Positions 1-11,404 of a stretch of 64,000 nt of DNA are shown here, piece after piece. Within the stretch, counting starts at the first letter, position 1, and each line of letters opens with the position of its first letter. The notes under the pieces are model-generated. The model saw only the letters and a program-made list of their open reading frames with translations. It was not told where the DNA came from and searched no databases. The stretch is from the NCBI GenBank assembly GCA_036936605.1, contig JAUPFV010000002.1:130990376-131054375 (forward strand), given 5' to 3'. Source of the DNA: Limnanthes douglasii subsp. nivea. Lineage: Eukaryota; Streptophyta; Magnoliopsida; Brassicales; Limnanthaceae. A program made the translations under genes and the position numbers.

Positions 1-551
1 CGTGTTCTAACATTAGTAGTTGTAAGTGAGATATATTTGTGGATCCAATAGGTCAGAGTAAGATATGTTGGTAAACGATAACTTGTGTCATTTGTTAGAG
101 TATGTGTATTTCGGAAGTTGACCTTTGATAATCTTCTTCTCCATATCAATGAGTTTTTTCACTTGTGATGGGGTTATCGATGGTGGTATTGTATTATGAA
201 ACCAATTTTTTTTGCACGCCAATTTTACGAAACAATTTATTTTATCCATTTTACAAATTCATCTTGTTGATAAAATATCGTTTCAATCACCTTCAGCAGA
301 CATTATGCTACCTAAATGATTTTTAAGTCAAATTATATATGCAGCGTCACATATCAATTATTTTCAAGAGCACATTCATATTTAAGAATCATTTTTCCAT
401 CAATTTTTTTAAAACTTAGTAGATTAATATAAAAAGATGTAGTATTTTTGTCAATATTTCAAACCTAATAAATTATAATGATATAAAAATTGCAAATAAT
501 AATAGACATAAATCGACCATTATTTCGAACTATAATATAGAAGTTCATATG

Positions 552-554
<3 letters not shown>
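1..554. other. AT-rich stretch, no gene assigned
   Basis: No recognisable gene. The minus strand of roughly the first 200 bases has a short open stretch rich in Lys and Ile, but it is broken by a stop and matches nothing I recognise. The remainder is ordinary AT-rich plant intergenic DNA leading into a (TA)n run. Confidence 0.4.

Positions 555-606
<52 letters not shown>
555..606. repeat. (TA)n microsatellite, about 26 units
   Basis: Uninterrupted alternating TA over 52 bases, flanked by AT-rich DNA. Its length probably varies between individuals. Confidence 0.97.
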
Positions 607-612
<6 letters not shown>

Positions 613-2390
613 ATAAACATTTAGTTATTTTGTAATTAATTATTATACATTATCTTTAGATAAAATGTATTGAAGCATCTAAGACTTTATTTTATTATAA
701 TACTATTATAATTGCTACAATTGTTTTTCTTGAGAATTTTGATATTGGTTACTTGAATTTTATTTATTAATATCTTCATCAATATCATAACACAATTATT
801 CGATATAATATTCTTTTTCTGTTTATATTTTAGTATAAGCAATGGATCAACATGTTTTCCAAGATTTTCTAATGGAGATTCAATAATTTATTCTAAAGCA
901 TAGCTCAAAGGCATCAAGTAACCAATCTTAAATTTCAAAATAATCAACAAATAGTCATGCCTTCATGATTAATTAATCATCACACTCTATGGCTTGAAGT
1001 AATAGAATTCTCATATTGCAAAGCTGAAATGGTTATGATTAATGAGTTTGAATCGAGATATGACTATCTTCTTTGCCCTCAAGTTTCAAGAACAACCCTA
1101 ATTGTAACTTAGGATTCAAGTTAGGATCATTGTTGATACTATTATTATTTTGGATATCTAATTTTAGCCCATGTTCTAAAGGCTTTAGGCCTCTTGTATC
1201 TAAAACTTAATTTACAAATTTATATCTTAAAAATTAATAATAAAAATTAAAGGCTATGGTATATTTCAGGTTGTTTTTGTTGGATCTCTCACTTAATTTT
1301 TTTTTAATTTTATTGATTATTTAAAATACCAGTTTTACTCCTTATCTCCAAAATTAACTGAAAAAAATATTATTACTTACTACACCAAATTTCTATTTCT
1401 AGCTTCTCTTTCTCTTTACATATTTTTCTATTTCTTTATATTTTCTTATCTTTACATCGGTTCATCCATATATGTAAGCTTTTGGTTGTTTTCATATGAC
1501 AACCAAAAGATTTTGATCAAAAAATTATGCATTTATGATAGATTAGAACCGGACTTTACAAAATTCACACTTGTCTATGTTTTTTGGACAATAACCATAA
1601 ACATAATTTTTGTACGATTAAGTTTACCGCCAAACATTGCGATTGATTTGTTTTTTCATGATTTATTAAAGAAAACAAATATTGGATAACTAAAAATAAC
1701 AGTCTTTTGATTATAAAAATAAACTTTAATCTGGTTCACAAAATTACTATGTTTTCTATATAACTATAAAATGAGACTTTAACCCATTTCATAAAACTCA
1801 CATACACCAAAGTAAGAAAAATAATAAATTGGAACAAAAACAAAATACATAAATCAGATTAGTAATACATAATTATGGTATGAAAAGGAATCCTACTTTA
1901 ACTCAACATATATATTATATATTTCTCAATATAAGATTTCAGAAATTATGAAATAGCAATTATATAATAAATATAATATAATATTTATACTACAATACTG
2001 ATGGATAATAAGAACACGTAAATTATGAAGTTTGTTTTGTAAAAGAAGTAGTTTGGTATATGAGTATTTTGAGAGGTTTTAAGTGTAAATAAGAATAAAA
2101 GAAAAAAATAATATGTGATCTAATGATTTCTATTTATAACTCTTTAAAAAAATGAGATTGTCCTAAATTAGATGTGAGATTTAACAAATAAATACGAAAT
2201 CCACTTATATGAGATCTAACAGAAATATGTTGAGATACATTTGTTCCCCGTCATAATTTTATAACAAACAATTTTAAAATAATTAAACATATGATAAAAG
2301 TTTTGGAAATGTAATTTTAATAAAATAAGGTAAAACACCTAATATGAAAAACAAACTCATTTAATATATATTTTTGGTAGAATAAAACTT
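607..2390. other. AT-rich stretch, no gene seen
   Basis: Read on both strands. Only short reading frames with no recognisable domain are present, the longest being a 67-codon frame at 1486-1689. No terminal repeats or tandem arrays were noticed. Confidence 0.4.
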
Positions 2391-2639
2391 TAAATTTAAT
2401 AAGAAGTTCATACAAAAAACTTTGGGTATACCCCGAGAAGATACAAGACTAATAGAAAATCAGAGTAGCTCTACTAAAATAAACATCCATAGAAGAGGGA
2501 GTTTGACATAATAGATAAGTCGAAGTACAAATCAATAACATGCAGTCTAAACAAGGCCGCAATGCGGAAACATCGTGCAACTAAGCCAGGACGTCCATGC
2601 TCCAGACCAGATTAGAGTACCTGCAATAATAAAGATATA

Positions 2640-2900
2640 GTATAAATATGAGTCACAGATTATTACAGAAGCCATATAATCTTGGTGCCATAGAATCTAT
2701 ACCGGAGATCCGATATAAATTGGTGGGTTACCGAAGATGCCATGGCCGGAGCGGAACCAAATATTCTTGAATTCCGCTCTTTCCAGAAGTGGTAAATGAC
2801 CGCACCGAAGCAATAACGCCAAAGTAAGTGGTATTGAGATTTAGTACAACAACAAACTATTTTTTTAATTATTAAAAAATGAAATAATGCATCCAATTGA
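2640..2900 (-). pseudogene. LINE ORF2 C-terminal remnant
   Basis: The minus-strand frame at 2896-2663 (77 codons) contains a stretch reading like FGAVIYHFWKERNSRIFG, then a Leu/Arg-rich tail ending LRYRFYGTKI. This is the usual C-terminal end of plant L1-clade non-LTR ORF2 proteins, just after the zinc-binding region, where a Trp-x-Glu-Arg-Asn-x-Arg-Ile-Phe block is common. Nothing upstream on the minus strand (2900-3060) continues the protein, so this is a 5'-truncated copy, typical of LINE insertions. It differs from the other LINEs in the window, whose equivalent block reads IIWKARNMFK, so it is a separate lineage. The adjoining 2400-2640 is probably its 3' UTR; no clear poly-A tail or target duplication was found. 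Confidence 0.65.
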
Positions 2901-3059
2901 ATTCATAATTTTTAAATTTTATTTAATCAATAATGAAAAACCATTATGTTGGATTCACCAATTTATTAAAAAAAATTTAGGTTATTGCTTCGTATTTAGT
3001 ACTAGGTTTGGAGAATATGCTGCTTAGTCTTATTGCATATGATTTTAACCGTTAGATTT

Positions 3060-3061
<2 letters not shown>

Positions 3062-3143
<82 letters not shown>
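3062..3143. repeat. (AT)n microsatellite, about 41 units
   Basis: Perfect alternating AT over about 82 bases, the longest dinucleotide run in the window. Confidence 0.97.
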
Positions 3144-3149
<6 letters not shown>

Positions 3150-3159
3150 GGTTAAAAAT

Positions 3160-3620
3160 GCAAAATTATGTGTATCTCGCGCATACCACATTTAATTAGG
3201 TGTAATAGATAACACATTTGTAAGTTTGTTTATTAATAGTTTCGTATATCATACTTGATTTTTTCCAACGTGTCACATATTAACAATTAACAAGTGTATC
3301 GCATATCGCATTTAAGTTTATAATTATATCACATTTCGTATATTTGCAACCAATAAATGTATCGCATCTGCATCTAAGTTTAAACTTGTATCAAATTTCA
3401 CATATTTACAACTACTATGTATTTCGTATTTCACATCTTCACAAACAATAATTGTTTTGCATTTCACGTCTTAACAATTAAAATTTGTCTTGAATTTTCG
3501 TGTTAACAATTAACAATTATTCACATTTCACATCTTAACAATGAAAACTTGTCTCACATTTTACGTATTAACAATAATAATTGTCTCGCATAATACGTTT
3601 GTTACAATAAGTATGCCCAA
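3160..3620. repeat. Degenerate minisatellite, about 31-34 bp unit
   Basis: Successive units start with a GTATCGCAT or GTCTCGCAT-like core, then TTCACATCTTAACAATTAAC-like sequence, with roughly 12-14 diverged copies. Cores are visible around 3297, 3360, 3418, 3452, 3545 and 3590. The same core recurs in separate patches at 4050-4260, 4740-4970, 7630-7900 and 8205-8400, and inside the 15-kb minisatellite. This suggests one dispersed repeat family. No coding potential was seen. Confidence 0.6.
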
Positions 3621-3639
3621 ACCTTATTTTTTAGATCAA

Positions 3640-5157
3640 GTCTTATTAATATTATTAAAAAGACGAAGGAAAATAAAATAAACGATGTTCATATCGAAGC
3701 AACAAATGGAACACCATTCTACAGTATTTTTCAAACAACATATGATATGCGGAACAATAAAACACCTACTAAGAATAATTGGAAATTTACCTTAAAAATA
3801 TGGCATTGATGAAGACACTTTCAGATTGGTTCCAAATCTATAATAATTACAGCAAAGAATATGAAGATTATCTTTGGTTTGAAGAACGATGGGGAAACCA
3901 TGTCGTTGATTTTCTTTTTCAAATCTATATACTCTGATTGAGAATAAGTATAACCAATGATAGAAATACATACTTCTCTTGTGATAAGAAAATAAAATTC
4001 AACAAGGACCGAAATCTATTAATTTCAAATTTGATAATAAAGGGATATAATTATTTGTTTAGCTATATATTTTTACACGGCCTCACATCTCACATATTGC
4101 GTCTATTTTCTCGCATCTTGCATCACGCATGTAGTTAGTTACAGATTAGTCTGGCATAAAATTGGTTATATATGGTCTCACATGTTGTGTATTTAATTAA
4201 CTAAGGTTTCACATTCTGCATTTTTATATTAACTAATGTTTCATATTTTTATAGGATGCAATAATTAAAGTTGTTAAAATTGAATAAGATCAATATCTAA
4301 AGAATGTTGTTATACTGTTGATCATGTTAGCTTGCTCTACATTATTCTTCTCAATATTTAGGGATGTATTGACTTCTATAATATTTTTTTATATCGAGAC
4401 TTGGAAAAATAAAAAACTATGATTGGGTTGGAGCAATTATAGACAAGCTCATGAATTCAAGAAAGAGTAGTTACAAAATAAAAGCACACAAAGTTGCTAG
4501 GTATGTTACCCTTTTAGTGGTTAGTATCTTACTCTATTTTTAGATAGATAAAAAATTGTAAATATAATAATTTTATATTTATTATAGATGCAGTCATTCA
4601 TCATGGAACACACAACAATTGGTGAATAAGAAACCATAGAAGCATGAAACCAACATGTTACAAATGGTTGGGATTTGAATCAAATATCGAATTCAGATTT
4701 GATTCAATTTACAAAAGAGATCACAATAAAAAGCTATATTTAGTCTATGGTCTCGTAGTTCTTTGAAAATATGTATCACAATTTACAATGTATTCAACAA
4801 TTGTATCGCATCTCACAATTCATATTTTTTTAAAGATAGTATAATATCTTGCAGTTCATATTTATGTGTAAAATAAGTGTACCATCATCATGAATTTAAT
4901 TTTGTATCATATTTTGTTACTTGCATTCAATAATTATATTGTCTCGCATACATCATTCGAGCCTATGTCTAGCCAAAGTATTGACTTATGAAAATTATGC
5001 CATATAGAAAGTTTGGAAGTTGCTAACACTAATTATAAAAAATAAATCGAAGTATTAAAATAATCAATTATTGACAAAGATAAGGTCATATAAGTTATAA
5101 AGGAATATATTGAGAAATATAGGCTAGACAAAACACTTTTATTGCCTATATACAAAA
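3640..5157. other. No gene; scattered diverged repeat units
   Basis: Short frames only. Blocks at about 4050-4260 and 4740-4970 hold diverged units of the TCTCGCAT-core repeat described at 3160-3620. The rest is featureless AT-rich DNA. Confidence 0.4.
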
Positions 5158-5190
5158 AAACATAGAGGTGGAACAACCACCTCTATGTTT
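5158..5190. repeat. Perfect 14-bp hairpin with 5-nt loop
   Basis: AAACATAGAGGTGG at 5158-5171 is exactly complementary to CCACCTCTATGTTT at 5177-5190 across the loop AACAA. The arms are less AT-rich than their surroundings. No transposon-like target duplication is evident around it. Confidence 0.9.
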
Positions 5191-5595
5191 GTTATTGACA
5201 TTGAGTAAATAATTTAGCAAGTTCATAACAAAACAAAGAGATTAATTGATATCATAAAAATACCACAAATTGCACATGATTCAAAATGAAGAAAAGCATA
5301 ATGGTCTGTTATTATATTCAATTCTAAAAATATCCTTTATGTTATCATTAGTAATATAATGGAGATAACCACTGAATACAAATTGGACTACAAGGTAAAT
5401 ATTATTTTCGCATTTACTTGTATGGTTGGTTTCCCGTTCCGCAATGAATTTACTATGTGTTTCGCGTTTGAAATTACATAGGTTATTTACGATTATATGC
5501 TGGATGCTTTCGAAACAATTTTTGTACCTTCCCTTAACTATGAATGAACCCTAACATATCATGCTAAAGCAATAGCTATATTAGACGTGTACGGG

Positions 5596-7269
5596 CAGTG
5601 GCGGATCTAGGAATTGAAGTAAGGGGGGGTTAAAATTTTCGTCGAATTTTATCTCTAACATTACTATCAAAATTTTCAATAATTGGCGTAGTCTGGATCA
5701 CTCACTATGTATCCATTCAAATGAAATTCTACACTATCATCATTAGGTCTTTAGGTCTTTATATAAAGACAATCAGATTAGGATGAATCATATTATTATT
5801 ACTCGAGCTACTGAAGAAACACAATTCCTTGGTTTTATTATATATATATATATATTGAACAATAAATCTTAATGTATCTTAATATATTATTTTTAAAAGA
5901 TATATAAAATAAAATAGAATATAACAAAACCAAATTTAATATCTGAAAAAAGGTATTTTAAAATTTATAAAAGTAAATAAAATTTGTTATAAAAAAATAT
6001 ATTTGAAAAATAGATGAAAATAAATACAATTTGTTATATAGAACATATTTTTAACACATAGATGAAAATATTAATATATTATTTTTAAAAGATATTTAAA
6101 TAATAAAATATAACAAAATCATTTAATATATAAAAGATATTTCAAAAAATAAATGTATAAAATATATTTTTGAAAAATGGATGGAAATAAATTCAATTTT
6201 TTTTATAAAAAATATTTTTAAAATACATATAGATAAAATCAAAATTTTATGTAAAAATTATATAATATTAAAATCAAATTTGTATTAAACATAATTTATA
6301 ATATAAATATATAATTTTATTTTAAAAAAACTAACAAATATTTCCATATATATTGTATTTAAACTAAGTAAATGTATTTTCACTTTCCTAAATGACCACA
6401 AATCAGATCAGAAAAAAATATTGATTAACAAGTGTTTTAAAATCAAAATAATAATAAAATTTCAAAAGAAAACAAAAAAATATACATACCTTGAAAAAAT
6501 AAGTTGGTGAAACTCCTTCGGATCGTGTTCTTCTTTTTCCCATTTTCTTTAATTCTTCATTTTCCCATTTTCTTTAATTTCTTTGATGTCGTTCATATGC
6601 AGCCACTCATTATCTTTTTCTAAATCAAAGTAAGACATAAAACATTATTAATTAGAAAGATTAAACGAATATAAAATCAAAACAAATTATGGCAAAAACA
6701 AATTGAGAATACTTACAAAATCAATCGAGTTCTAATATTCTAGAGATTAAGATGCTCGAGACTACATCCAACCATGTATAAATATCAACTTAAAATTTTA
6801 TTTTAAAATATTCAAGATTTCTAACTTAAATTATTCTTTAAAAATAGCCATAATCCAACATTTTGTAAATAAAAATTTCCACTCAGACTTTTAATTTAAA
6901 AAGTTTCTTTAAAATAGTCAACATACTAATTTTTAAATTAAAAATTTTCTACTATTATTTCAGACATTAAATTTAAAACATTCCTAAAAAAATTATTATC
7001 TTAAAATTTTTACTTTAATATTATTTAAATAATTATAACCTTAAAAAAATTTATAAAATATATTTTTTAGTTAAAGGAGAATTGTTACTTTAATATTATT
7101 TAAATAATTATTACCTTAAAAAAATTACAAAATATATATTTTAGTTAAGGGGGCGTAGAATTTTTATTTTAATATTATTTGAATAATTATTACCTTAAAA
7201 AAATATTAAACATATATTTTAGGTAAGGGGGGCCTACGCCCCTCCGGGCCCAACGTAGATCCGCCAGCG
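5596..7269. mobile_element. Non-autonomous TIR DNA transposon, about 1.67 kb
   Basis: The left end reads CAGTGGCGGATCTAGG and is followed by a G-rich block. The right end, read on the minus strand, is CGCTGGCGGATCTACG followed by a GGGCCCGGAGGGGCG-type block. Terminal inverted repeats beginning near GTGGCGGATCTA are common in plant genomes at the ends of non-autonomous DNA transposons, probably hAT-like. The interior is AT-rich with no transposase frame and carries a three-copy tandem repeat near the right end. I could not find a convincing 8- or 9-bp target duplication, so the superfamily is uncertain and the exact ends may be off by a few bases. Confidence 0.7.
7011..7230. repeat. Tandem repeat, about 75-80 bp x 3
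   Basis: Three diverged units begin near 7011, 7085 and 7165. Each has a TACTTTAATATTATTTAAAT-like start, a CCTTAAAAAAAT middle and a TTTTAGTTAAGG-like end. The array lies just inside the right terminus of the 5.6-7.3 kb element, as subterminal repeats often do. Confidence 0.75.
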
Positions 7270-9578
7270 GGGTAAAAATTAAATATTTTTTTAACATGTA
7301 TGTATTAATAAACACAAATTGTTTCTAAAGTATTATTCTAATATAGACATTGATAATGGGAGATGAAGATGCTACACCAATAGTTAATGATGCATTATAC
7401 AACTCTAAAGAAGATTTCATTATAATCATACTTCTTATAAATGCACCACGGTGTGGAATCAACCATTTGACATTAATGATAATGGACCTTGATAACGGAG
7501 CGACATTAAATATAAACTTATTGGTTCTACGTTTCAAAAACACATGAGATAAAATAAAAAAGATTACAGAATTATACGTCTTATTTGGTTCCAATCTTAT
7601 ACTAGGTCTAGTGTCACAATTTCCATCTCTCAACTCAGATGTAGTTATTTATGAATAAGTCTCGCATGAAATTTGTTATACATGGTGTCACATCTCGAAT
7701 CTTGCATATACCTGGTTATGCATTAGTCTATCATAAACTTTGTTATATTTGGTCTTACATCTTGCATATCACATATCACATGTATCTATATACATCGGCT
7801 CACATATCACATTTAATAATATGCATAATTTTGTATTTAGTGTGTGATATATATGGTATCACAATTTGCACGTACTTCCTAGATTTGTATATTGATTAAA
7901 CCTATATCTTACACATTTGATACTTGTAAAAGAATTTTATGAAATAAAGATTAAAAATAAAGATAAAAAATCCAATAAATACGTACTTCTTTACGAGTGT
8001 CTTAGAGATTTTATCGAAGTAGTACAATTAAAGATAAATACAATGATGAAATTATATGACTAATAAGAGTATAGATGTTTTATAATTGCTTTATTAATAT
8101 AAACACAATCAAATGCTGGTCTTAAGGTTATGAATTTGTATGTATGTTGTAATTTTTTGAAATGTTAAATTTGAACATTATTTTGAATTTGACAAAACCC
8201 ATTTGTTATTTAGTATTATGTCACATCTCATAATTTATCGCGTATTTAGTTATTTATCTCGCAATACATATTTAAGCATGGCCTCGCATCCCGCATCTCA
8301 CATGTATTTGGTTATGAATTAGTCTCGCATAAATTTGATTAAATTGGTTACTTACTTCTCATCTAGTGGGTTATACTTTGTATCACATATCATTACGTAA
8401 TTCATTAGACAAAAAAAAAGATTTGAAAGAACACTAACAAAAATCTAAAAACATTAATGCAATAAAAACATCAAATCACAAGAACCTTAATAACAAAAAA
8501 AAACAAATTACATTGATCTTGCACAAATTTTTGGAAAAATTGTCTATTATGATCGAATTTTGAACAATAATTACACTTTATATTTTAGATAATTATTTCT
8601 CTTTTAGTTGGAATGCGTTTATTCTTTAGTATTTCAGTTATAATTTTCAAATTTGGAGGAATAATTTTAGGAGAAGGGATAGAATTATATGTTTCACCAA
8701 AAGTAGTAAAAGTGGGTACGATATATGAATAAGTTGTTTTATAAGAGATAACATAATAAAATGGTTTAACATATTTTATAGGATTTTATCAATATTAAAT
8801 ATGAAAACTAAATCACGAGGGCATGAAAAACAATAAGCTTATCACATACCACAAGAATATTTAAAACCCATAAGATCAACAATCATAACAATAGTCCAAC
8901 ATATTTATTTCACGTAATGTCTTGAAATTTGTCTCATACTTAAAACTATAATATTGCCAATAATTCTAATATAGATGGACTACAATATTGTTTGATCTTA
9001 TAAATAAAAGACTCTGCTAGAGTATAAGCTTTGGATTCCTACTGCTTGCTTTTAAAAAAACACACGCATATCGGGGATACTTTTACTAATAATTTTAGTT
9101 AATCATTCATCAAATAATTATTTCATAAATTCAATGTATATGTAATATTGTTTGGTTGCATGACATGTTATGTTGACCTATCTAAATAAATTTGGGCGAG
9201 CGTTTTCAACAGATGTGCAACAAACATATTGCTTAGTTGCATGACATGTTATGTTGTAACAGGCTAGTAACACATTTGTTTTAATTTTTTTTTAATTAAA
9301 TGATTTAGACTTTTGTGACGGAATGTCTCGTTCCAAATATTTAGTCTGCTTATTAATTTAGTTAACCGTACAAATTTAATCTAAACGTGTTCCTTTATTT
9401 TTAACTCACCCAAATTTGACCAAAAAATTAATCAACTCAAATATGACCTAAAAATTGATCCAAATAATATTCGCTCTTAAATTATACAATTTTAGTTACG
9501 AAATTATTTGACAACTCTGTCGCAAACATAATCAATTTTCTCTCACGATCGTCATTTATTTTTTTCTTCTAAAAAATA
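7270..9578. other. No gene; degenerate repeat patches
   Basis: Short frames such as 7350-7547 have no recognisable domain. Patches at 7630-7900 and 8205-8400 contain TCTCGCAT/TCACATCTCGCAT units like those at 3160-3620. The stretch 9000-9578 is plain AT-rich DNA leading into the captured gene fragments. A left transposon end matching the CACTA-type end at 14.89 kb was sought here and not found. Confidence 0.4.
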
Positions 9579-9895
9579 ATGGAGGTTAGTTCCATGTCAA
9601 AGCTCCAAGATTATAAAGTAATCGAGCAAATTGGTTCGAACAATTTTGGTTTTGCGTTTCGTGTTCTCCATAAATTTGATAATATCAAGTAAACGGATCA
9701 TCGATTGAGGTTTTATGGTTTAGTTTATAATATATTGTTTAAAATTTATAAAGATACGAACCACCACACTTATATATATTTTTCAATCTAATTTCTGTGG
9801 TGATAAGTATGTAATAAAAACAATTTGAGTGGGCAAACAAATAGATAAGTGTAAGTGTACAATGCACAAAGAGGTCAATTTCTTATTCTTAATCG
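9579..9895 (+). pseudogene. NIMA-related kinase (NEK) 5' fragment, exons 1-2
   Basis: An ATG at 9579 opens a frame whose residues about 10-32 read DYKVIEQIG..., FGFAF and RVLHK. This is the glycine-rich loop at the start of plant NEK Ser/Thr kinases, with the second loop glycine lost. The frame meets a likely donor GTAAAC at 9689. After a roughly 120-nt intron-like gap, 9808 onward reads KYVIKTI, a stop, then GKQIDKCKC and MHKE. This matches the next conserved NEK block (the catalytic-Lys strand KYVLKKI, then RLAKQT and HQE). The stop at 9826-9828 falls where the family has Arg, as CGA to TGA would give. Nothing C-terminal to this remains: no HRD or DFG motif. The coding trace stops at about 9895 and is joined within about 60 bp to TOC1-like sequence. 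It is clearly a fragment; which NEK paralogue supplied it cannot be told. Confidence 0.75.
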
Positions 9896-9910
9896 TTGAT
9901 GCATCCACAA

Positions 9911-9934
9911 TAGTTATAGTTATAGTTGTAGTTG
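9911..9934 (+). repeat. Short TAGTTA/TAGTTG repeat at the NEK-TOC1 junction
   Basis: About four copies of a 6-bp TAGTTA-like unit lie between the last NEK-like residues and the first TOC1-like residues. A simple repeat at the fusion point could mark the joint where the two captured fragments were ligated. Confidence 0.6.
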
Positions 9935-9951
9935 TTTATGTATACTGCAGA

Positions 9952-11404
9952 TGGGTTTATACTGGAGTTGAGTTTATTGATAAGAGTTACGTAAGGATTT
10001 TAATTTGTGACAATAATGTCAAGAGTCTCGGAGAATTTTTGAAGCTCATCTTGAATTTCTTCTATCATGGTATACTACTACTTATAGTTCATCAACTATT
10101 GGATTTCTGTTATCTTGTTTTGATTACGTGATATTTTAGTCTAATTATATGGTTCGATCAAAATGTGAAATATGTAATAATGGATATGTATTGTATCGTT
10201 ACTCGATGATCGTTAGTAAATATTTCTGGACATAAAAATGAATTAGTCGCTTGAATTGGGTGTGGATAATCGACTCATGGGTATTCATTGTCTGTTTTGT
10301 GCAGTCAGTGCTGGAGAATATTACTTGTGGGTATTCACTGTATAATTAGAAATACAGACTTTGTGTAGTGACTATTGGAGAATATTGTACGTTTTGGTGA
10401 ATCACTTCATATGTATGATTATATTAATGAGTAATATGAAATTAAATTAATCTATATTTTTTTTCCATATTCAATTTATTGTTCTACTGCATGATCAAAC
10501 TAATTTACAATTTATGTGAATGTAAGTCTTCTCTTAATTTGTAATTGTGGTCTTCCTAAGTTTTTATCGAACGTCTCAGAAATTTTTTGATTATGCTTTG
10601 ATCTACAGTCATTGTAGTCAAGTCAGCTAGATATGTTATTAACATACTCAATACTGAGGGAGTTTATATCGATATCATATTAACTGAATTTGACCTCCCA
10701 ATGACTAAATGTATGCAAATATTAAAGTACACCATGCAAGATATAGAGTTGCGTATAACTTCAGTCATCAGTGAGCATATGTTTATATACTTAAAGTTAA
10801 TGTATCAAAACCTAAATCTATACATTTCTCCTAATTAGTTTGCCTAGTATTTTAGTGATGTTGTCACAATATGAGGTGTCTATTATTGTTAAGTTCTTAA
10901 ATCTTGAGGCTGCATAATTTTTTGTGAAGCCTCTACACATAAACGAGCTACTCGACTTGTAGATACACGTATGTAGAAGAAGGTACATGGCTTGTTTCGC
11001 ATGACTTGGCTACATTTGTCTCTTCTTATTAGAGAGTATCTACTAATTCGAGTTCCGATTAGATTATCATATATTATTTTTTGCTATTGTTTTAAAACAT
11101 AGTAATTCTCATAGTTCAAAAGGTAAACACTAGAAAACTATTTATCTCACTTGGAATTATCTTTTTAAAAAATCATAACATTTTGCTACTTTTATGTGTA
11201 AATATCCAAATTTAGACCATATAATTTTTTATGACAGCTTGGATTGGAAGAGAAGAGCATATTGATTTATGAATTAGATCTTGTCGCATCAGAGCCTAGA
11301 GATGCTAATACAAATAATGCTACTTTTTTTTTGATGACACATATGACAAGTCTCGAAGATGCACAAACACGGAGGTTAGAGTTTCAGCTCATCATGATGA
11401 TGAG
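9952..11404 (+). pseudogene. TOC1: TOC1/PRR1 pseudo-response regulator fragment, 4 exons
   Basis: Four exon remnants match plant TIMING OF CAB EXPRESSION 1 in order. Exon 1 (about 9952-10069) gives EFIDKSYVRILICDNNVKS. Exon 2 (10609-10770) gives VKSARYVIN, then DIILTEFDLPMTK; Glu replaces the phospho-accepting Asp, as in pseudo-receivers. Exon 3 (10856-10982) gives QYEVSIIVKF, VKPLHINELLDL and CRRR. Exon 4 (11238-11404) gives LGLEEKSILIYELDLVASEP and DANTNNA. Introns keep GT..AG ends (donors GTATAC, GTGAGC, GTACAT, GTGAGT), and the exon 2/3 junction completes an ATG codon in phase. Stops interrupt exon 3: a TAA, and a TAG at 10960-10962 where the family has Trp. The C-terminal half with the CCT domain is absent. 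The intact gene acts in the nucleus in the circadian clock; this copy cannot encode it. Retained introns show DNA-level copying, not a retrocopy. Confidence 0.92.
10278..10386 (+). repeat. Imperfect tandem duplication in TOC1-like intron 1
   Basis: Two copies of a segment start with GGGTATTCA(T/C)TGT and end with TGGAGAATATT, at about 10278-10322 and 10329-10386. Both lie within the first TOC1-like intron. They are too diverged to be recent. Confidence 0.5.

Noticed and set aside
8432..8446. CACTAACAAAAATC as an alternative left CACTA end
   Set aside because: Only the five bases CACTA agree with the right end; the inverted-repeat remainder does not match.
10371..10390. ACTATTGGAGAAT as the left CACTA end paired with 14886
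   Set aside because: Preceded by TG rather than making CACTA, part of a local tandem duplication, and lies inside the first TOC1-like intron; it would exclude the NEK fragment and has no matching subterminal motifs.
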